Origin: Platycnemis pennipes
Lineage: Eukaryota > Arthropoda > Insecta > Odonata > Platycnemididae
Length of the DNA stretch: 64,000 nucleotides
Direction: 5' to 3'
Assembly: GCA_933228895.1 (NCBI GenBank)
Contig: OW121848.1
Span: forward strand, 136,542,615-136,606,614
The notes beneath the pieces are model-generated. The model saw only the letters and a list, made by a program, of their open reading frames with translations, searched no databases and was not told the origin of the DNA. Below, in pieces: positions 23,621 to 35,086 of the stretch. Made by a program: the position numbers and the translations under genes. Each line of letters begins with the position of its first letter. The stretch's first letter is position 1.

Positions 23621-26309
23621 GAGGCTCTAAGTGTTCGCTGTTACTTTTAGATGCGTAAAAATATAAACGCAGTTGCTATTGGATTTATTGTACCCCAGGT
23701 GACGTAAGCCACGAGTAGGTGAACAGCAAATGCCAATAATTAATCGATACTATGCTACTTTTCACAGTTGCGAGGCCACATTTTCCCCAAAAAGTTCGTG
23801 AAACATTTGCAAATATCACCAAATATGGTAATTAGGTTGATGCGCATGTAGGTTGCTAAAACTGTTGATCGAGTGTGAAAGTTACATGCTCAGCAGAACA
23901 ATAGCTGATAACAGACTGTGGCCATGGTTGTGACATGTATGTAGGTGGAGTTATTCACCAAATGATCAACTGAGCACGTTACAGTAAATTTAGACGTGAG
24001 TATTCCAAATAGTAACTTTCTACAAGTGATAACTAACTCTTGACGCTAACTCCCAACGACACCTTCAATTCGACTGATCATAAACTAATATCCTGGGACC
24101 GGACGTCTCGCCATTAAGTCAGAATTCCTTTATCTAATTTACGCAAGAAATATTTCTTCCCTTCACGGTTGGATTATTCATGAGGCGAGCTTCTAAAGGA
24201 ACGCATCCGATTTAGCACTATCTTAAGAAAGATCTTCCGGAGCGAAGGAGGACCGACGGAGACAGATAATGCCCAAACATGTTTCGGACGACTTCGGAAG
24301 GGGAATAATCCCCAAGGAGCGGAGATGAAGACTAGGGACCCGTAGGACATTGGCACGCGATAGAATGAATGAGTAAAAAAGCATGAAAAGAAAGAATGTT
24401 TTATGATCTAGCAGATATTTTCATGAACATTATGAACAACACACTAATTTCAGGTGCATATAATAATGGTAGAGTAACCCTGCCAATTTGTAAGAAACCA
24501 AACCAGCACAAATATAAAACACAATACGCTGAAATCAACAAGGAAAACACACAGCTACTAGAAATGTCATAGGAACGATATATTGAAGTCTATGGTTTTT
24601 GTTGCATGGAGTAAAACAAAAGCCTCGAGGGTCATACTAAAACAATCAAACATTAAATCATTTATATATTCGTAAAAAAAAACAAAATTACCAAATGTTT
24701 TGGAGGAAATGACATATCACTTCCAAACGCTACGAAATATTTTTCCGTGGTTTATCAACGAGGACAATAAAATTCAATCAAGATTATAAAACACGATTTG
24801 TAGTTTATCGGCCTAAACTGAGTAAACTGTCGCAAATTTAGTAAATATATGTTATTTATGAGAATCATTACATTATGTTTGAGCCATTCACATAGTGCGG
24901 AACACGACAATTTAAATTTGTGTTATCTGGTTGCGCTTGCGCACGAGACCAATTCCACCCTTCCATTCAGGGGCTAAGTTATCTTATTGTTAGTATTAGG
25001 ATGACGTGGAGTTTTGTCGATCAGATCAAAGTGATGAGAAGAATCCATCGAAGTAAAACCGTGATGAGCAAACAAAATAGCATCCAACCCTGATTACCAA
25101 GTCATCAAGGCAGATACACATATGGTCAGGATAGATGCACTAATGTTTAGATTCTACCTTAATAATGATACCGTTATTTGATTTTTAAGGAAATAGCAAA
25201 CCCGACCGCTCTTTTGGATTGCTTGAATTCATGAATAATCTCATCACCAGAAGCACGAATACAGTATTATTAGTCATAAAAACTAATATTCACTGCTGGA
25301 CAAAATATGCTTAATTTTTTCCAACGAAAGTTTGTAATCGATTGCGACATTCCATGGAGCACTAAATCCATACTCATTTCATAGTTTTTTTTGTCTTTTA
25401 TAATGCCGTCATAAAATGTGGAAAACTCGGCATAAAAAAACACGGAGATGATTACAAAGAAGCGAAGAGAAGGGAAAAATATTAAAACGACGAAATAGAC
25501 CAAGACGCGAGGATAGCAAAAAAAAGCTAATGATTCGGTTCCGCGCGGCGGCGGGAGACAGATATTTTAATTTTTACGGCGTTGTTTACAATAGCAAAAG
25601 AAGGACTTTCATATATAACGGCGTAAACTCCCTGAGAAAAATCTTCACTGGATTGTACCGAAATAAATTTTGTTCTCTCATCATGATAATGGCGTCATTT
25701 TTTCACGAAAGGCAACTGAACCGCTCAAATTGAAAAGACAGCGAAGGAAATGACAGAAACACATTAAAGAAGACCACTGCCGAGCAAGTAATGCTAGCGC
25801 GATACAAGAACGTCACTTCTAAATGTGGGAATTTTGTGAAAGGACACCTTTTCCTTCAAGGCTTCGTCAACCATTTCACTGTTGCCGAGCCATTTTCAAC
25901 TGAATGTGTGGTATGAGAGTTTTTTTTAAGGACTCTTCATATGACTTGGGTCACGCCAATAAAACTGGCCAACAGGGTGGTCACAAAAGCATTTTATATT
26001 TTTCTCATATTATTTTTACGTTGCATATAAGCGCCAAAAAAATAGAATAATTAACCGTGCTATTTATTTGAACAGCATTGATTTTTTCATAGGGTGAACT
26101 ATGCAAAATAACTTGTTACTTGACATTTTGAATCTATTGGTACGACAATCTATATCTCTAATCTTAGTTATCTGGTCGTACCCATAAATAAAGAAATAAA
26201 TAACAATCGAAATGTTTTAGAGTGCCAATGAAGTGGGTGGATAATGCAGACTTCAAAGGATAGAGGAGATTTTTCTTTCATTGGACCAAAGACGGCTTCA
26301 GCGAGCATT
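23621..26309. other. Non-coding AT-rich stretch
   Basis: Long AT-rich intron-like DNA with only short frames. The minus frame at 25270-25503 is hydrophobic but lacks a good acceptor. No repeats with clear ends are recognised. Confidence 0.35.
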
Positions 26310-26618
26310 TTAAGTCAATCCTTTCAATGAAAGCCCTCGACGCGGGAACTGGAGAAGCGGGCACCGCTCGCTGGGCCCGGTGTGCTCGCTGGGCACACCG
26401 CCCATACGTCCGCTCTCATCACGAACGGAGGAACCCGATTTGAGTAGCACGGAGTAGAGGGGAGGTGGCGGCAACCCCCGCGAGAGTGCGGCAACTGAAC
26501 ACTCGCGTCCCCTTGCCTCGTCCGCCCGCTTACTCTTCCCGACTCCGGACCGACACCACTCCCTGCTCTGCGTGTAAGATGGAATCACCCTCATTTGATT
26601 AATTACTGATAAAGTCAC
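26310..26618. other. Small GC-rich patch
   Basis: CpG-containing DNA with a tandem TCGCTGGGC string (26367-26395). The minus-strand 102-codon frame shows no domain. Confidence 0.3.
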
Positions 26619-26641
26619 GGACTATAAATGAAGGACTACTT

Positions 26642-26680
26642 CAGGTGCGAAATCTTACAACTTGTAAGATTTCGCACCTG
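26642..26680. repeat. Perfect 19-bp inverted repeat, 1-nt loop
   Basis: Arms 26642-26660 (starting CAGGTGCGAAATC) and 26662-26680 are exact reverse complements around a single C. It lies directly upstream of a truncated LINE, so it may mark a 5' insertion junction or a foldback. Confidence 0.9.
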
Positions 26681-26681
26681 C

Positions 26682-27412
26682 AACTGGTCTTGGCAAAATC
26701 ATGTGCTAGCCATACGCAACAAGGTTAATATGATCCTCCATCAGCTTAAAATTCAGAAAAATCTCCTACTCCTTCACTTATTTCCCCCACTTTGACTATT
26801 GCTGTCTTCTGTACCATGATATTACTGAAGAGCTCAATGTTATGCTAGAATGTCTACTGAATATGTGTGTAAGGTTTATCTTTAACCTCTAGAAAGATGA
26901 TCATATTTCCCCCTATTTTACCAGGCTTACATGGCTGATGGCCAAAACCAGAAGAAAATACTTGCTTGGTTCATATATGTATTGTCTTTTTCAAAATCAG
27001 CAACCAGGTTATTTGAAGCAATTTTTTCCTCCTAGAGAAAAATTGGCTAATGTTACCACCCGGATGACTCCTGATTACTTGATTCCTCCTCTACACAGGA
27101 CTACCACTTACCACAAATCTTTCTGTGTTGCTGGGGCGGTTGTGGAATAGTATTCCCACCGACATAAAAAAATCCAATTCAGTATTTGCTTTTAAAAAAA
27201 GATTTTTTTCGTATGTATTCAACCAAGAAGGGTTTTAATTTAATATGTTTGCAAAGCCCCATTGAAGGAGCTGTTTATTTCTGTACATACTAATGTAACT
27301 GCTTTGAAAATCAATGTGTTACCGAGCTCAAACGTTTATGTACTTTGTTGTATGTTCTTAGTGGACGAAGACGTCCAAGGACAATAAATTTATTTCTATT
27401 GTATTATAGGTA
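26682..27412 (+). mobile_element. 5'-truncated LINE, C-terminal reverse-transcriptase region
   Basis: The plus-strand conceptual product contains FDYCCLLYHDI, NMCVRFIFNL, HISPYFTRLTWL, RTTTYHKSFC, then after a -1/+1 frame break WNSIPTDIKKS and FAFKKRFFSY. This is the usual order at the carboxyl end of Jockey/CR1-type reverse transcriptases. One TAG (near 26890) and one frameshift (near 27140) inactivate it. The 3' UTR ends CAATAAATTTATTTC plus ATTGTATTATAGG. This 3' end differs from that of the TCTACA-tailed family, so it is a second LINE family. Confidence 0.75.
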
Positions 27413-28755
27413 TTCTATTCTAACTCTCTATTAACTCTTAGCCAAATACCTACTACGTATAAATAAGGTCCAAACTCCAAACCCGAGCAGATGATTACAC
27501 ATAGCTACCCTACGTACATTAAAAGACATCCAGACGGACACAAAAGAATATTCTGGAGTAGAAACAGCCACCAGTAAACAGGGAAAAGCTCAATACTTTC
27601 ATCTATAAATAGCAAGAACATTTCAGAGCCACGATACCGAGAAAATTCAAGCCGTCTGCCAAACAATCCTGTAAAGACCGCCGCGTGGCATACATTTCAC
27701 CAAAGCAAAAATACCACAGAAAGGCAATGTTTTTCATTTCTTACTAGAGAACCAATGGACCTCTCAATACGCACAGGTAATTTCAAGAAGGAAGGCAGCG
27801 GGACACTATTCGTAGTATGAAAAATATTATTCCAATATTTCCATGCCGAAAAAAGTAGTGGATTTGAACTGAATTTTGCGTTGCGATTTCCTTAACCACT
27901 GCGAAGACATGAAGTGGCATGTGGAGACATGCACTTTTCATGGATCGACAATGACATCCAAAGAAAGAAAGCAGGAGCAAGATAATAACAAACCATTGAT
28001 TAAATAAGTTCTTGTTCTTTCCCGGCATATTAACTGCGTAAATTCTTCTCGGGTCTTTATCCGGTCTTCACCATTGATTAGTTCATTGAAACAGATAGAA
28101 CCGAATACACATAACTCTTAATTACGGCCATATATTTACTACGGATTCTACATTAATTTAAGAAGCTACGCCATTACCCCTTCACTATGATACGGGGGCC
28201 AATGATGCCATTCTCTCCCCTTAACTATTCAATTGTTAGTAACCAGTAGCTGCCACCCCTGACCCAACTCCATGAAGGAGCTCGATTCCAGTAAAACTCT
28301 GAGTTGGAATCACGGTAGAAATTGAACAAAGCAGCTTGCTTGCCTGCGCTATTACTCGGGGATGCTTTGACAATAGGAGCACAAATCCAGGGGTGAAAGG
28401 GAGAACACAAAGGGTGGAGGGTGTTTCGCCGAAGAGCATTTCACTTGGGGAAGGGTGAGCTCCGAAGCGGAAAGGATAGGGGGGAGGAGAGATGTCGGGG
28501 TTTTTCTCTTTGAAACAGTCAAGAGGTAGCCAAAGCACCAAATTGGTGGACTCTTTAGGGGAGCAGACACAGGCCGCACCGGGGTGTCTATCTAACTAAG
28601 AGGGTTTATAAGTGCAGCACATCTGCGAGTGGTGCTGAATTGCCACAATTTAATGGCAGCCGGGGAACCACCATCCTACACAGTCTGACGGAATTCACAC
28701 CAAAGTCCCGATCCGTGGCTGCACTTTGCCGAGATGGTAGCGATGTTACTTTTCA
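27413..28755. other. Non-coding stretch
   Basis: AT-rich to 28220, then mixed. Minus-strand frames at 28225-28579 overlap one another in three frames and have no domain. A 17-bp tandem duplication (GCGATGTTACTTTTCA plus A/C) at 28740-28773 straddles the start of the next LINE fragment. Confidence 0.35.
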
Positions 28756-29364
28756 AGCGATGTTACTTTTCACTAGTTAGGCCCCACCTTGAGTATGCAG
28801 CCAGTGTATGGGATCCGAATGAATTAGGTTTGATCAGAAAACTAGACAGTGTGCAGCGTAGAGCAGCTAGGTTCGTTAAAAGGTGTTACGATAGGTTGAG
28901 TAATGTTTCAGAATTAATGTAAGACTTATGGTAGGAATCATTATCAGAGCGTAGGTTTAAGTACAGATTAAATCTATTTGAGAAATTTCAATCGGATAGC
29001 TTTACTGAAGATGTTAGGGGCATATTAAAATCACCAGCGTATTGTGCTAGATTAGACCAGATAAAGAAGATTAGAGAGATAGATTGTCGTACTGATAGAT
29101 TTAAAATGGCATTTTCCCCCGTACTATAAGAGAACAGAATAGGCAGCATCGCAAAGGGATAGTTACGAGAAATATTTTAGAGTAGTCTGTAGTTCATGGT
29201 ACATGTATTAATCCCTTAAATACTATAGATACTAACAATCTAGTTGCATGAGACCCTATAGTTGCTTGTTCGAATTTCGGTAGTGCATGCTTTGTGATCT
29301 TCACCTCCTGCCACACAACCTCGCGGTGGCATGCAGGGTATCGTGTACATGTAGATGTAGATGA
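28756..29364 (+). mobile_element. 5'-truncated LINE 3' end (best copy of TCTACA family)
   Basis: The product starts LVRPHLEYAASVWDPNE, continues LDSVQRRAARFVKRCYD, and after two stops goes on SLSERRFKYRLNLFEKF and IREIDCRTDRFKM. This is the conserved carboxyl end of a non-LTR reverse transcriptase. A ~250-bp 3' UTR follows with CTCCTGCCACACAACC and ends GCATGCAGGGTATCGTG followed by TGTAGA units. Related ends lie at 16.7, 47.0, 40.6, 21.5, 50.2 and 64.0 kb. Confidence 0.85.
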
Positions 29365-30740
29365 TGCTCGTTCGCACCACGGGTGGTGTGTGCACCAGCG
29401 CGTTTAGTGACGAATCCCTATGATATTACAGTACAGTGCCCAGACACCCATATAAAGAGTGTCACTCTGCTATTGAAAGGGCGTTTGGGGGAAACCCTTA
29501 AGATTATAAGTTTGTTTTCAAGTTGAAGGCACCTGAAATATTGCGCTATTGTAAAATAACATTACTTCGAGGCTGAGACAGAAGATACATTTCTACCCCG
29601 ACATTAAAGCAGCAGGGCAGACGGAAACAATAACGAAGAGAGGTCAACTGTTGGACCGAGAGATACAAAGATTCATTTTTCTCAGACACAATACACGACT
29701 ACAGTGCAAAAAAAGCCTAATTCTTGAAAAAAAATACGAATCACACTTTATTATGATTTCCCAAACTTTTTTATTCCTTTCCCTTTCAGCAAAATTTCTT
29801 TACTTTTAAACAAAATTCGTTTTCAGGATAAGTGATCACCACTCCCTGCCACACGCACAAGCGCCTGGCGACATGTTGATGTAGATTCGTGTTTAGTATG
29901 CACACGCTGTAAATACTAAAGTACTAACTAGTACCACACTGACAATACTCATACTTTCTGATATGATGTTCTGAAGACATTTGAGATATTGCATCCACCA
30001 CTTCATGCTCGTCCAACCGAACCATTTGTACCGCATAGTTTCGTTATGTTTGGCCATCAGTCTCAAGATTGTTTTGTTGCAACTCACGGCTGAATTTTGT
30101 CATCAACATAATTTTTCCACAACGCAATTACATCAACTTCTATGGCTTCGAATCAAATTATCAAATTTGTACCGTCTTCATTTGCACTGAATTGCATTTA
30201 TAAGCTCGTCGTATGGACATCATAATAATAATTCATCTTCCGGCAAATCGCAGTTTCACACACTTCTTTGTTTGGTCGTCCAGTACCTTCGCAATATATA
30301 TCCTTGACTCACACTATGAAGTGCTCATTGCCATCGATATAACACTATTCATATCCTTTCAGTTGGTTTATGTCATGATCATAATAAAAAAATGGTGATT
30401 GTTGAGGGCTCTTGAACGTGGAGGGTGTGCAGATGCGAGCTTACAAAAATAGATTATTTTACTCGATTCGACTATTCGTGGACGCTTGTGGTGGCGATGG
30501 ATCCTTACTCAAATTAGAGCAATGCCATTTTTCATGCCTCCCATTCACAGATGAATAATTAATTCTGTCTATTTATTCAACCAAATAAAATAGAAAGAGA
30601 TAGATAAACCAAAAATAAAACTACTTATTTATTTCATTTCCCCCATAGTGAGAAGGAAGGAGAACACTAATAATAAAAATATGACAGTGATTGATATGAA
30701 AATTGTGGATTGAAAAATTTAAGAAAACACTGAACAGCGG
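29365..30740. other. Non-coding stretch with LINE tail scrap
   Basis: AT-rich. A decayed plus-strand LINE tail is visible at 29831-29889: CACTCCCTGCCACACGC, then GATGTAGAT. Other frames are short and featureless. Confidence 0.4.
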
Positions 30741-31580
30741 AACTAACGATGAGAACTTTCATTTGTCCATAAAGATATGCTCCACAAGGTCAATCCAGAA
30801 ACCACTTCCTCAATACGGGCGATCGATTGTAAGACTGCATTAATTACGCCAAAGAATAATTTCAATCCAAGACGCCAAAAGCCTGTAGGGCTAAAAAAAA
30901 CGTTATCTGCGGAGAAAGGACATGATTTTATCTCCTCACAATTACAAATGGCATGGGCGCATCGTAGGTACTGTGGTGTTTTTACAACCCGCCAGTTCGC
31001 CAAGCACCTCATTCAGCTTTCCAGTTTCGGCTTCCGTTCCATTTCTAACGTTTTTAACCCCGGAATGATGTGCGATCGCTTCCACGAACTGGGCGGGGAC
31101 GGCGCAGATACGCCACTGATGACGCGGAGATCGGACTGAATGGGCGCTTGATGAAGAAGAACTCGGTGCGGGAATGTTTGTTATTTATTACTCTGCTCGG
31201 CTCATCCACTCCAGATGACAAGTGCTGCCCGCGTCTCCGGCAGCCGCAGAGTCCTCTTGACCCGATGATACGTCGTCTGCTCAGTGTTAAAACTCAACAA
31301 CCGATTCCTTGATAACCTCCCGAGCCCTGTGGGGCTTCCAGCCCCCGCCGTCTGGACCGTGAGAACGCTCAGCGCGGGTTCGAGAACGACACCATTCAAA
31401 TGGAAAGATGGTATTGAAAGGGAAGAGGGGTTTATGGGAGGTACAGAATGAGGGCGAGCATTTCATTCGAACCCTGGAAATGATTACTAGCGCAAACGTA
31501 AGAACTCCACAGATGGGAACCAACTTGTGGACATCAGCGTAGGTCTTAATTTTTTAGCGTTTCGGTAGGAGCAATTATTG
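30741..31580. other. Mixed-composition non-coding stretch
   Basis: Overlapping plus and minus frames of 65-120 codons (30743-31523). The plus frame 30777-31139 has ordinary composition but no recognised domain or neighbouring splice sites. Not called as a gene. Confidence 0.3.
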
Positions 31581-32200
31581 ACTGACTTGATTGATACCTA
31601 TTGAAAAAAAATCACCCACCGACCCCATCCCGCCCATCGCATCCTCCAACCGTTTCCCTCCCTCTCCCTCCCCATCTCCAATAGAGGAAAATAAAACCCC
31701 GCGGCCTAGTGAGTGTGACAAATGCCTCCTGAATGCTAATAAGCTCGTAATGCGGTGGACCTCCGTAATGAGTAAATACCCAACTTGGGAGCGCTTCCGA
31801 ATGGGGCGAGAGTCAAAGCAAACAAACACGGCTCGCCTCTTTCTTCCTTTGTTTTTTTTTCGTCCTTCTTCTCCGGAGACTTGTGGGGCAAACCTGAGGT
31901 CGAAGGAGCGGCACGAGAGGAAGGGCACCGGCGATAAAGTTGGATCAAATCGTAAAAAGAAGCAAGCGGAGTGTTTGGGGGAGGGCAGGTTAAGATGGGA
32001 AGAGGACGGATTCAGAGAGGCGAGGGGGTGGGATTCACATTCACGCCCGTGTATGCAGACCGCGGGGATGGTCCAGAAATTAGCGCCCGATCGGTAAATC
32101 GACAATACGCCTCTCTCGTAGCAGGGGAAGAGAGAAAGAGAGAGACTGGGAGAAAGTGAGTGTAAGAGAGGGAGCGTAAGAGAGGGAGAGAGAAAAGCAC
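31581..32200. other. GC-rich patch with strong GAGA run
   Basis: Polypyrimidine runs at 31620-31680 and a GAGAG-rich stretch at 32128-32197. Long frames on both strands (235 codons minus, 168 plus) are serine/leucine/proline or arginine-rich and mutually overlapping, so they are compositional. Candidate GAGA-factor-type regulatory DNA. Confidence 0.4.
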
Positions 32201-32700
32201 TAAGCGGAATCGTAAATAAAAGCGGAATCGGCATACTAAAAGAATCGGCACAACAGGTACCATGAATGACGGAGAGGTTCAAAATACCCCATGTTCCCAG
32301 TAGAGTAAGGAAAGTGGACAGAATGATGGATAATAGAGTTCAATTTACGGTAAAAAGTTTGGTACAGCAATATTTCAAGCAAGGCCAAGAATTTAAACTT
32401 CATACTTCACCAGGTAACTAATGAAACTTGACAGATGCTCCTTGAAAGTTTACTCCGCGTGGCTTTCATAAAGCTATCATTCCTTTCACAATCGGACAAA
32501 TCTGAGGAAAATATCATTCCCGACGCTAACAACGACTTGATAACCCCGTCATGAATTGCAAGCTGAACGGATTTTAATATCAGAGAGACTGATAGAAAAA
32601 GATAAATAAAAGTTTGTAATATCTTTTCCCCAATAACAGGCAGTAATGTATGTAATATTTGGTCACCTGCGAGGTACTTAACAGGTACTATATGCTGTAA
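32201..32700. other. AT-rich stretch next to Penelope-like end
   Basis: Contains most of a 131-codon minus frame (32407-32802). Its start overlaps the hammerhead-like terminus at 32735-32812, so the frame is probably element sequence and not a host gene. Confidence 0.35.
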
Positions 32701-32734
32701 ATTTAATCTGAGGCTCCCGTGGCGATCATCATTA

Positions 32735-32812
32735 ATAATGGCTCTCGGGCATTTCTCCGCGTTTTGGTGTCCAACAAGTTTTTCCAGCCATCCTGCAGGC
32801 ATCTTCAGAGTA
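32735..32812 (-). mobile_element. Penelope-like terminus with hammerhead-like core
   Basis: On the minus strand: ACTCTGAAGATGCCTGCAG gives core CTGAAGA (32808-32802), a T, then a GCC/GGC hairpin, then a degraded GAAAC site (GGAAAAAC). The downstream string AAACGCGGAGAAATGCCC is element body. Same part order as the other copies. Confidence 0.4.
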
Positions 32813-33146
32813 TAAGCTAAGTAATTTATTAGGTTTTACTTTAGAACGACTGCGTGAAACAGTAAAACCGGTAATATAGCCATTAATGATAGAAATGCAA
32901 GTGTAACGGATGGAAGTGCAGCAGCGTATTTATGTAACTATTCTCCGGCAGCCTTTTTAGAAGGGAAATAAATAGATACTAGGTTAGTTTTACTTTTTAT
33001 ACCTCTTATTCACAATTGAGTTACCCAAAAAACTGTACGGACGACACCGACATATTTAACACTGGAGAAGCAGATAAATACTGCATGCCAAAGTAAAAAG
33101 AGTACCTTAGTTTGAGTCATGCTTGTCTTTTCCACTAAGGTGGTAG
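32813..33146. other. Non-coding spacer
   Basis: AT-rich; nothing recognised. Confidence 0.3.
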
Positions 33147-33194
33147 CCTGACCCTGCGAATGTCTTACATAGGTAAGACATTCGCAGGGTCAGG
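33147..33194. repeat. Perfect 22-bp inverted repeat, 4-nt loop
   Basis: Arms 33147-33168 (starting CCTGACCCTGCGAATG) and 33173-33194 are exact reverse complements separated by ATAG. A transcript would form a very stable hairpin. Confidence 0.95.
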
Positions 33195-33229
33195 AATTTT
33201 GGGGCAGGTATTAATGACAACACATTCTC

Positions 33230-33325
33230 TTAAAATTATTATCTTCCGTCTAGGTATATTATAAATTAAAATTATTAGTCTTCTGTATCTAGGTTTCGGT
33301 ACAAAGCGTTATCATCAGGTGAAGT
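33230..33325 (-). mobile_element. Penelope-like terminus with hammerhead-like motif
   Basis: Minus strand: perfect core CTGATGA (33318-33312), a T, a weak stem ending GTACC, GAAA (33297-33294), then ACCTAGAT and an A at the cleavage position. The string AAAATTATTA plus TCTTC...TCTAGGT occurs twice in direct orientation (33230-33260 and 33268-33294), a direct repeat within the element. Confidence 0.45.
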
Positions 33326-33820
33326 GATGTATCGAAGTGTTTTAACTCACCTGTTGACATCATAGGTCCTCAAAAAGTAGTGAGAAAATATTATATACTG
33401 TTGTAAACTGCTTATAACTCGGAAATAAAATATTAATAACCTATAACATCACGGCGGAGTCATCGCAATTTATTCATAAAGGTAATTGACCCCCCTAATG
33501 GTGAGGGTTCTAATGAGTATCGAAACACCAAATTATGGTCATTATATATGGTCATAAAGAAGAAACTTTTATTATTCAGACTGATACACGTGAATCACTT
33601 GGTCCATGAATATGGATTGACTGTGAGCACGGATTCTGAGTATGGTGTCGTCTTGGGTAGATATTATGAATTTTGGGTTCATCTCAAAGGACGCAACGGT
33701 TTAGTGTGTCATTTATCCCGCCCTGTCTGGTCATCGTTAACTTCTTCGGGATTCATTACCCCGCATTCTTCGACATCCGCAAGAGGGCCAAGACGCAGCC
33801 GAAATATCCTAGTCAACCCA
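33326..33820 (-). other. 3' flank of minigene A
   Basis: Sequence downstream of the stop codon of the minus-strand minigene. A polyadenylation signal AATAAA is present on the minus strand at 33573-33568, about 250 nt after the stop. The overlapping plus-strand frame 33548-34027 is treated as a shadow. Confidence 0.35.
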
Positions 33821-34199
33821 TCAGTAGCTCTCGTGGAAGAGTCTAACGGTGCAGTAGGCAAAGATGAGGGAGATCAAGAAGAGCATGAACACGAAGAGGC
33901 AGAAACGGACGCAGAAAAACAAGTTCAGGTTCGGAGGCTCGATGGGTTGTATTGGACTGTGCAGCACTATGACGCCGCTGGTAGGACGGCTCAAAATGAT
34001 TGGTGTGGCGGGGGTTTCACTTGCTAATCCGAAGGAGAGGAACAAACGGTTTAAGAGGAGGAATGAGAGGAGCTCAAAGAACTAACTCCCTCGTGGACCG
34101 ATGCGGGATTACTTCCCGCGGATATGTACCTACTTCTAGCTTACCGTAACACTGTCCGCGAGCCCCATCACAAGTTTCCACCGTCGCGAGTTGCGGCAT
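33821..34199 (-). CDS. Minigene A: putative tail-anchored microprotein
   Basis: Two exons are inferred. Exon 1 (34199-34145) starts at CACCATGC, a strong Kozak context and the first ATG after an in-frame stop. It encodes MPQLATVETCDGARGQCY and ends in phase 1 at donor ACG|GTAAGC. The 121-bp intron ends with a long pyrimidine tract and GGATTAG. Exon 2 (34023-33821) encodes a proline-rich stretch (SETPATPIILSRPTSG, then GVIVLHSPIQPIEPP), a hydrophobic segment (FFCVRFCLFVFMLFLISLIF) and a short tail ending RLFHESY. Total 85 residues. No signal peptide is seen; a single helix close to the C-terminus suggests tail anchoring in an internal membrane. Upstream out-of-frame ATGs exist. The hydrophobic stretch is antisense to purine-rich DNA, which can mimic a membrane helix. 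The support is the matching neighbour B. Family not recognised. Confidence 0.45.
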
Positions 34200-34423
34200 G
34201 GTGACCGTTCACGATCATGTGCAAGGCCAGAGTCGGGTTCCATGACAACCAGTGTTGTGATGGCGTCGCGGAAGCATTGTAGAGAAAAGCAGTCACTCCA
34301 TTACTGATAGAATGAGTAAGTTCAAGTGCACTTTAGATTCTTTCCTTGCGTTCTGCAAAGTTTTCAATTGTAATGACTAGCTATAGTTAACTGAATCCAA
34401 CGTAATTTTGAGGAACCTTTTCA
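34200..34423 (-). other. 5' flank of minigene A
   Basis: A TCAGT initiator-like string on the minus strand (34307-34303) would give a 5' UTR of about 105 nt. Three short upstream ATGs lie between it and the proposed start. No TATA box is evident. Confidence 0.25.
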
Positions 34424-34619
34424 TAATTGAAATAGAAACGTAACTTGGTTCTTCCGCGTAAAAATTATTTATTACACGACCTAGATTTAGTCGAGGATCG
34501 GCATCTTCACGGTGTCCATCGACATGTTCTGGCCTGATAATGTCGATCCTCTACGAAACCCGGGTCGTGTAATAAATAATTTTCATGTGGAATACCAAGA
34601 TTACGTTTCCATTTCAATT
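34424..34619. mobile_element. Inverted Penelope-like pair with hammerhead-like motif
   Basis: Arms of about 90 and 80 bases converge: left 34424-34513, right 34540-34619, sharing AATTGAAAT, TTATTTATTACACGACC and GAGGATCG. The right arm on the plus strand has core CTGATAA (34534-34540), a T, stem GTCGA-TCC-TCTAC (TCGAC in the left arm, which restores a perfect 5-bp stem), GAAA, palindrome ACCCGGGT (34558-34565) and C at 34566. The left arm keeps the core GTGAAGA. Together the two arms define a consensus with an intact core and stem II. It lies between minigenes A and B. Confidence 0.65.
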
Positions 34620-35086
34620 CAAGTAATGGGTAGCATTAATAAATTTCGACCAAATTCGTGTAGGCCTACAAAGTAGCATTTGAACAAGCAAAATACTCGA
34701 GAAAACATGAAAGTGAATTACCCTCAAATGAATTTTGCATTAATGACTGTCTTTGATGCGAACTTGAGTCACCTTTATCCCTATTTTTCGCAGAGGAGCG
34801 TAACGCCAGCGTATAAGTCAATAATCCAAAAAACGTGAATCAAGAAATCATACGGATGACTTTATTTTCACTTCCAACTAAAAATATTACTCGTTTGACT
34901 GTGGTTGAACTGTGGCCAGAAAATATAATACGAATTCTGATGTTCAATGCCGAGGACTAAGCACACGAACAATATTCCTCACCTTGCTGATATATATGAG
35001 GTGAGAGAGAGATCAAAGGTAAAGCGTGCAGCCAAGGTCAATTTCTCCATCTTTCTGCTTCTCAACCGAATGCAGAGCAGTTCCCT
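34620..35086 (-). other. 3' flank of minigene B
   Basis: AT-rich sequence after the stop codon of minigene B. AATAAA on the minus strand at 34866-34861 is a plausible polyadenylation signal about 220 nt after the stop. Nothing else is recognised. Confidence 0.35.

Noticed and set aside
25270..25503. Hydrophobic minus ORF containing LRFFVIIS, similar to the minigene helix
   Set aside because: Resemblance is limited to a few residues; the upstream sequence has no usable splice acceptor or Pro-rich segment.
31575..32282. 235-codon minus ORF, the longest in the window
   Set aside because: Leu/Ser/Pro low complexity from CT-rich DNA, contradicted by a 168-codon ORF on the other strand; no domain or splice support.
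33548..34027. 159-codon plus-strand ORF
   Set aside because: It overlaps minigene A antisense. Its Glu-rich half is the purine-rich complement of the membrane segment, and it has no domain.
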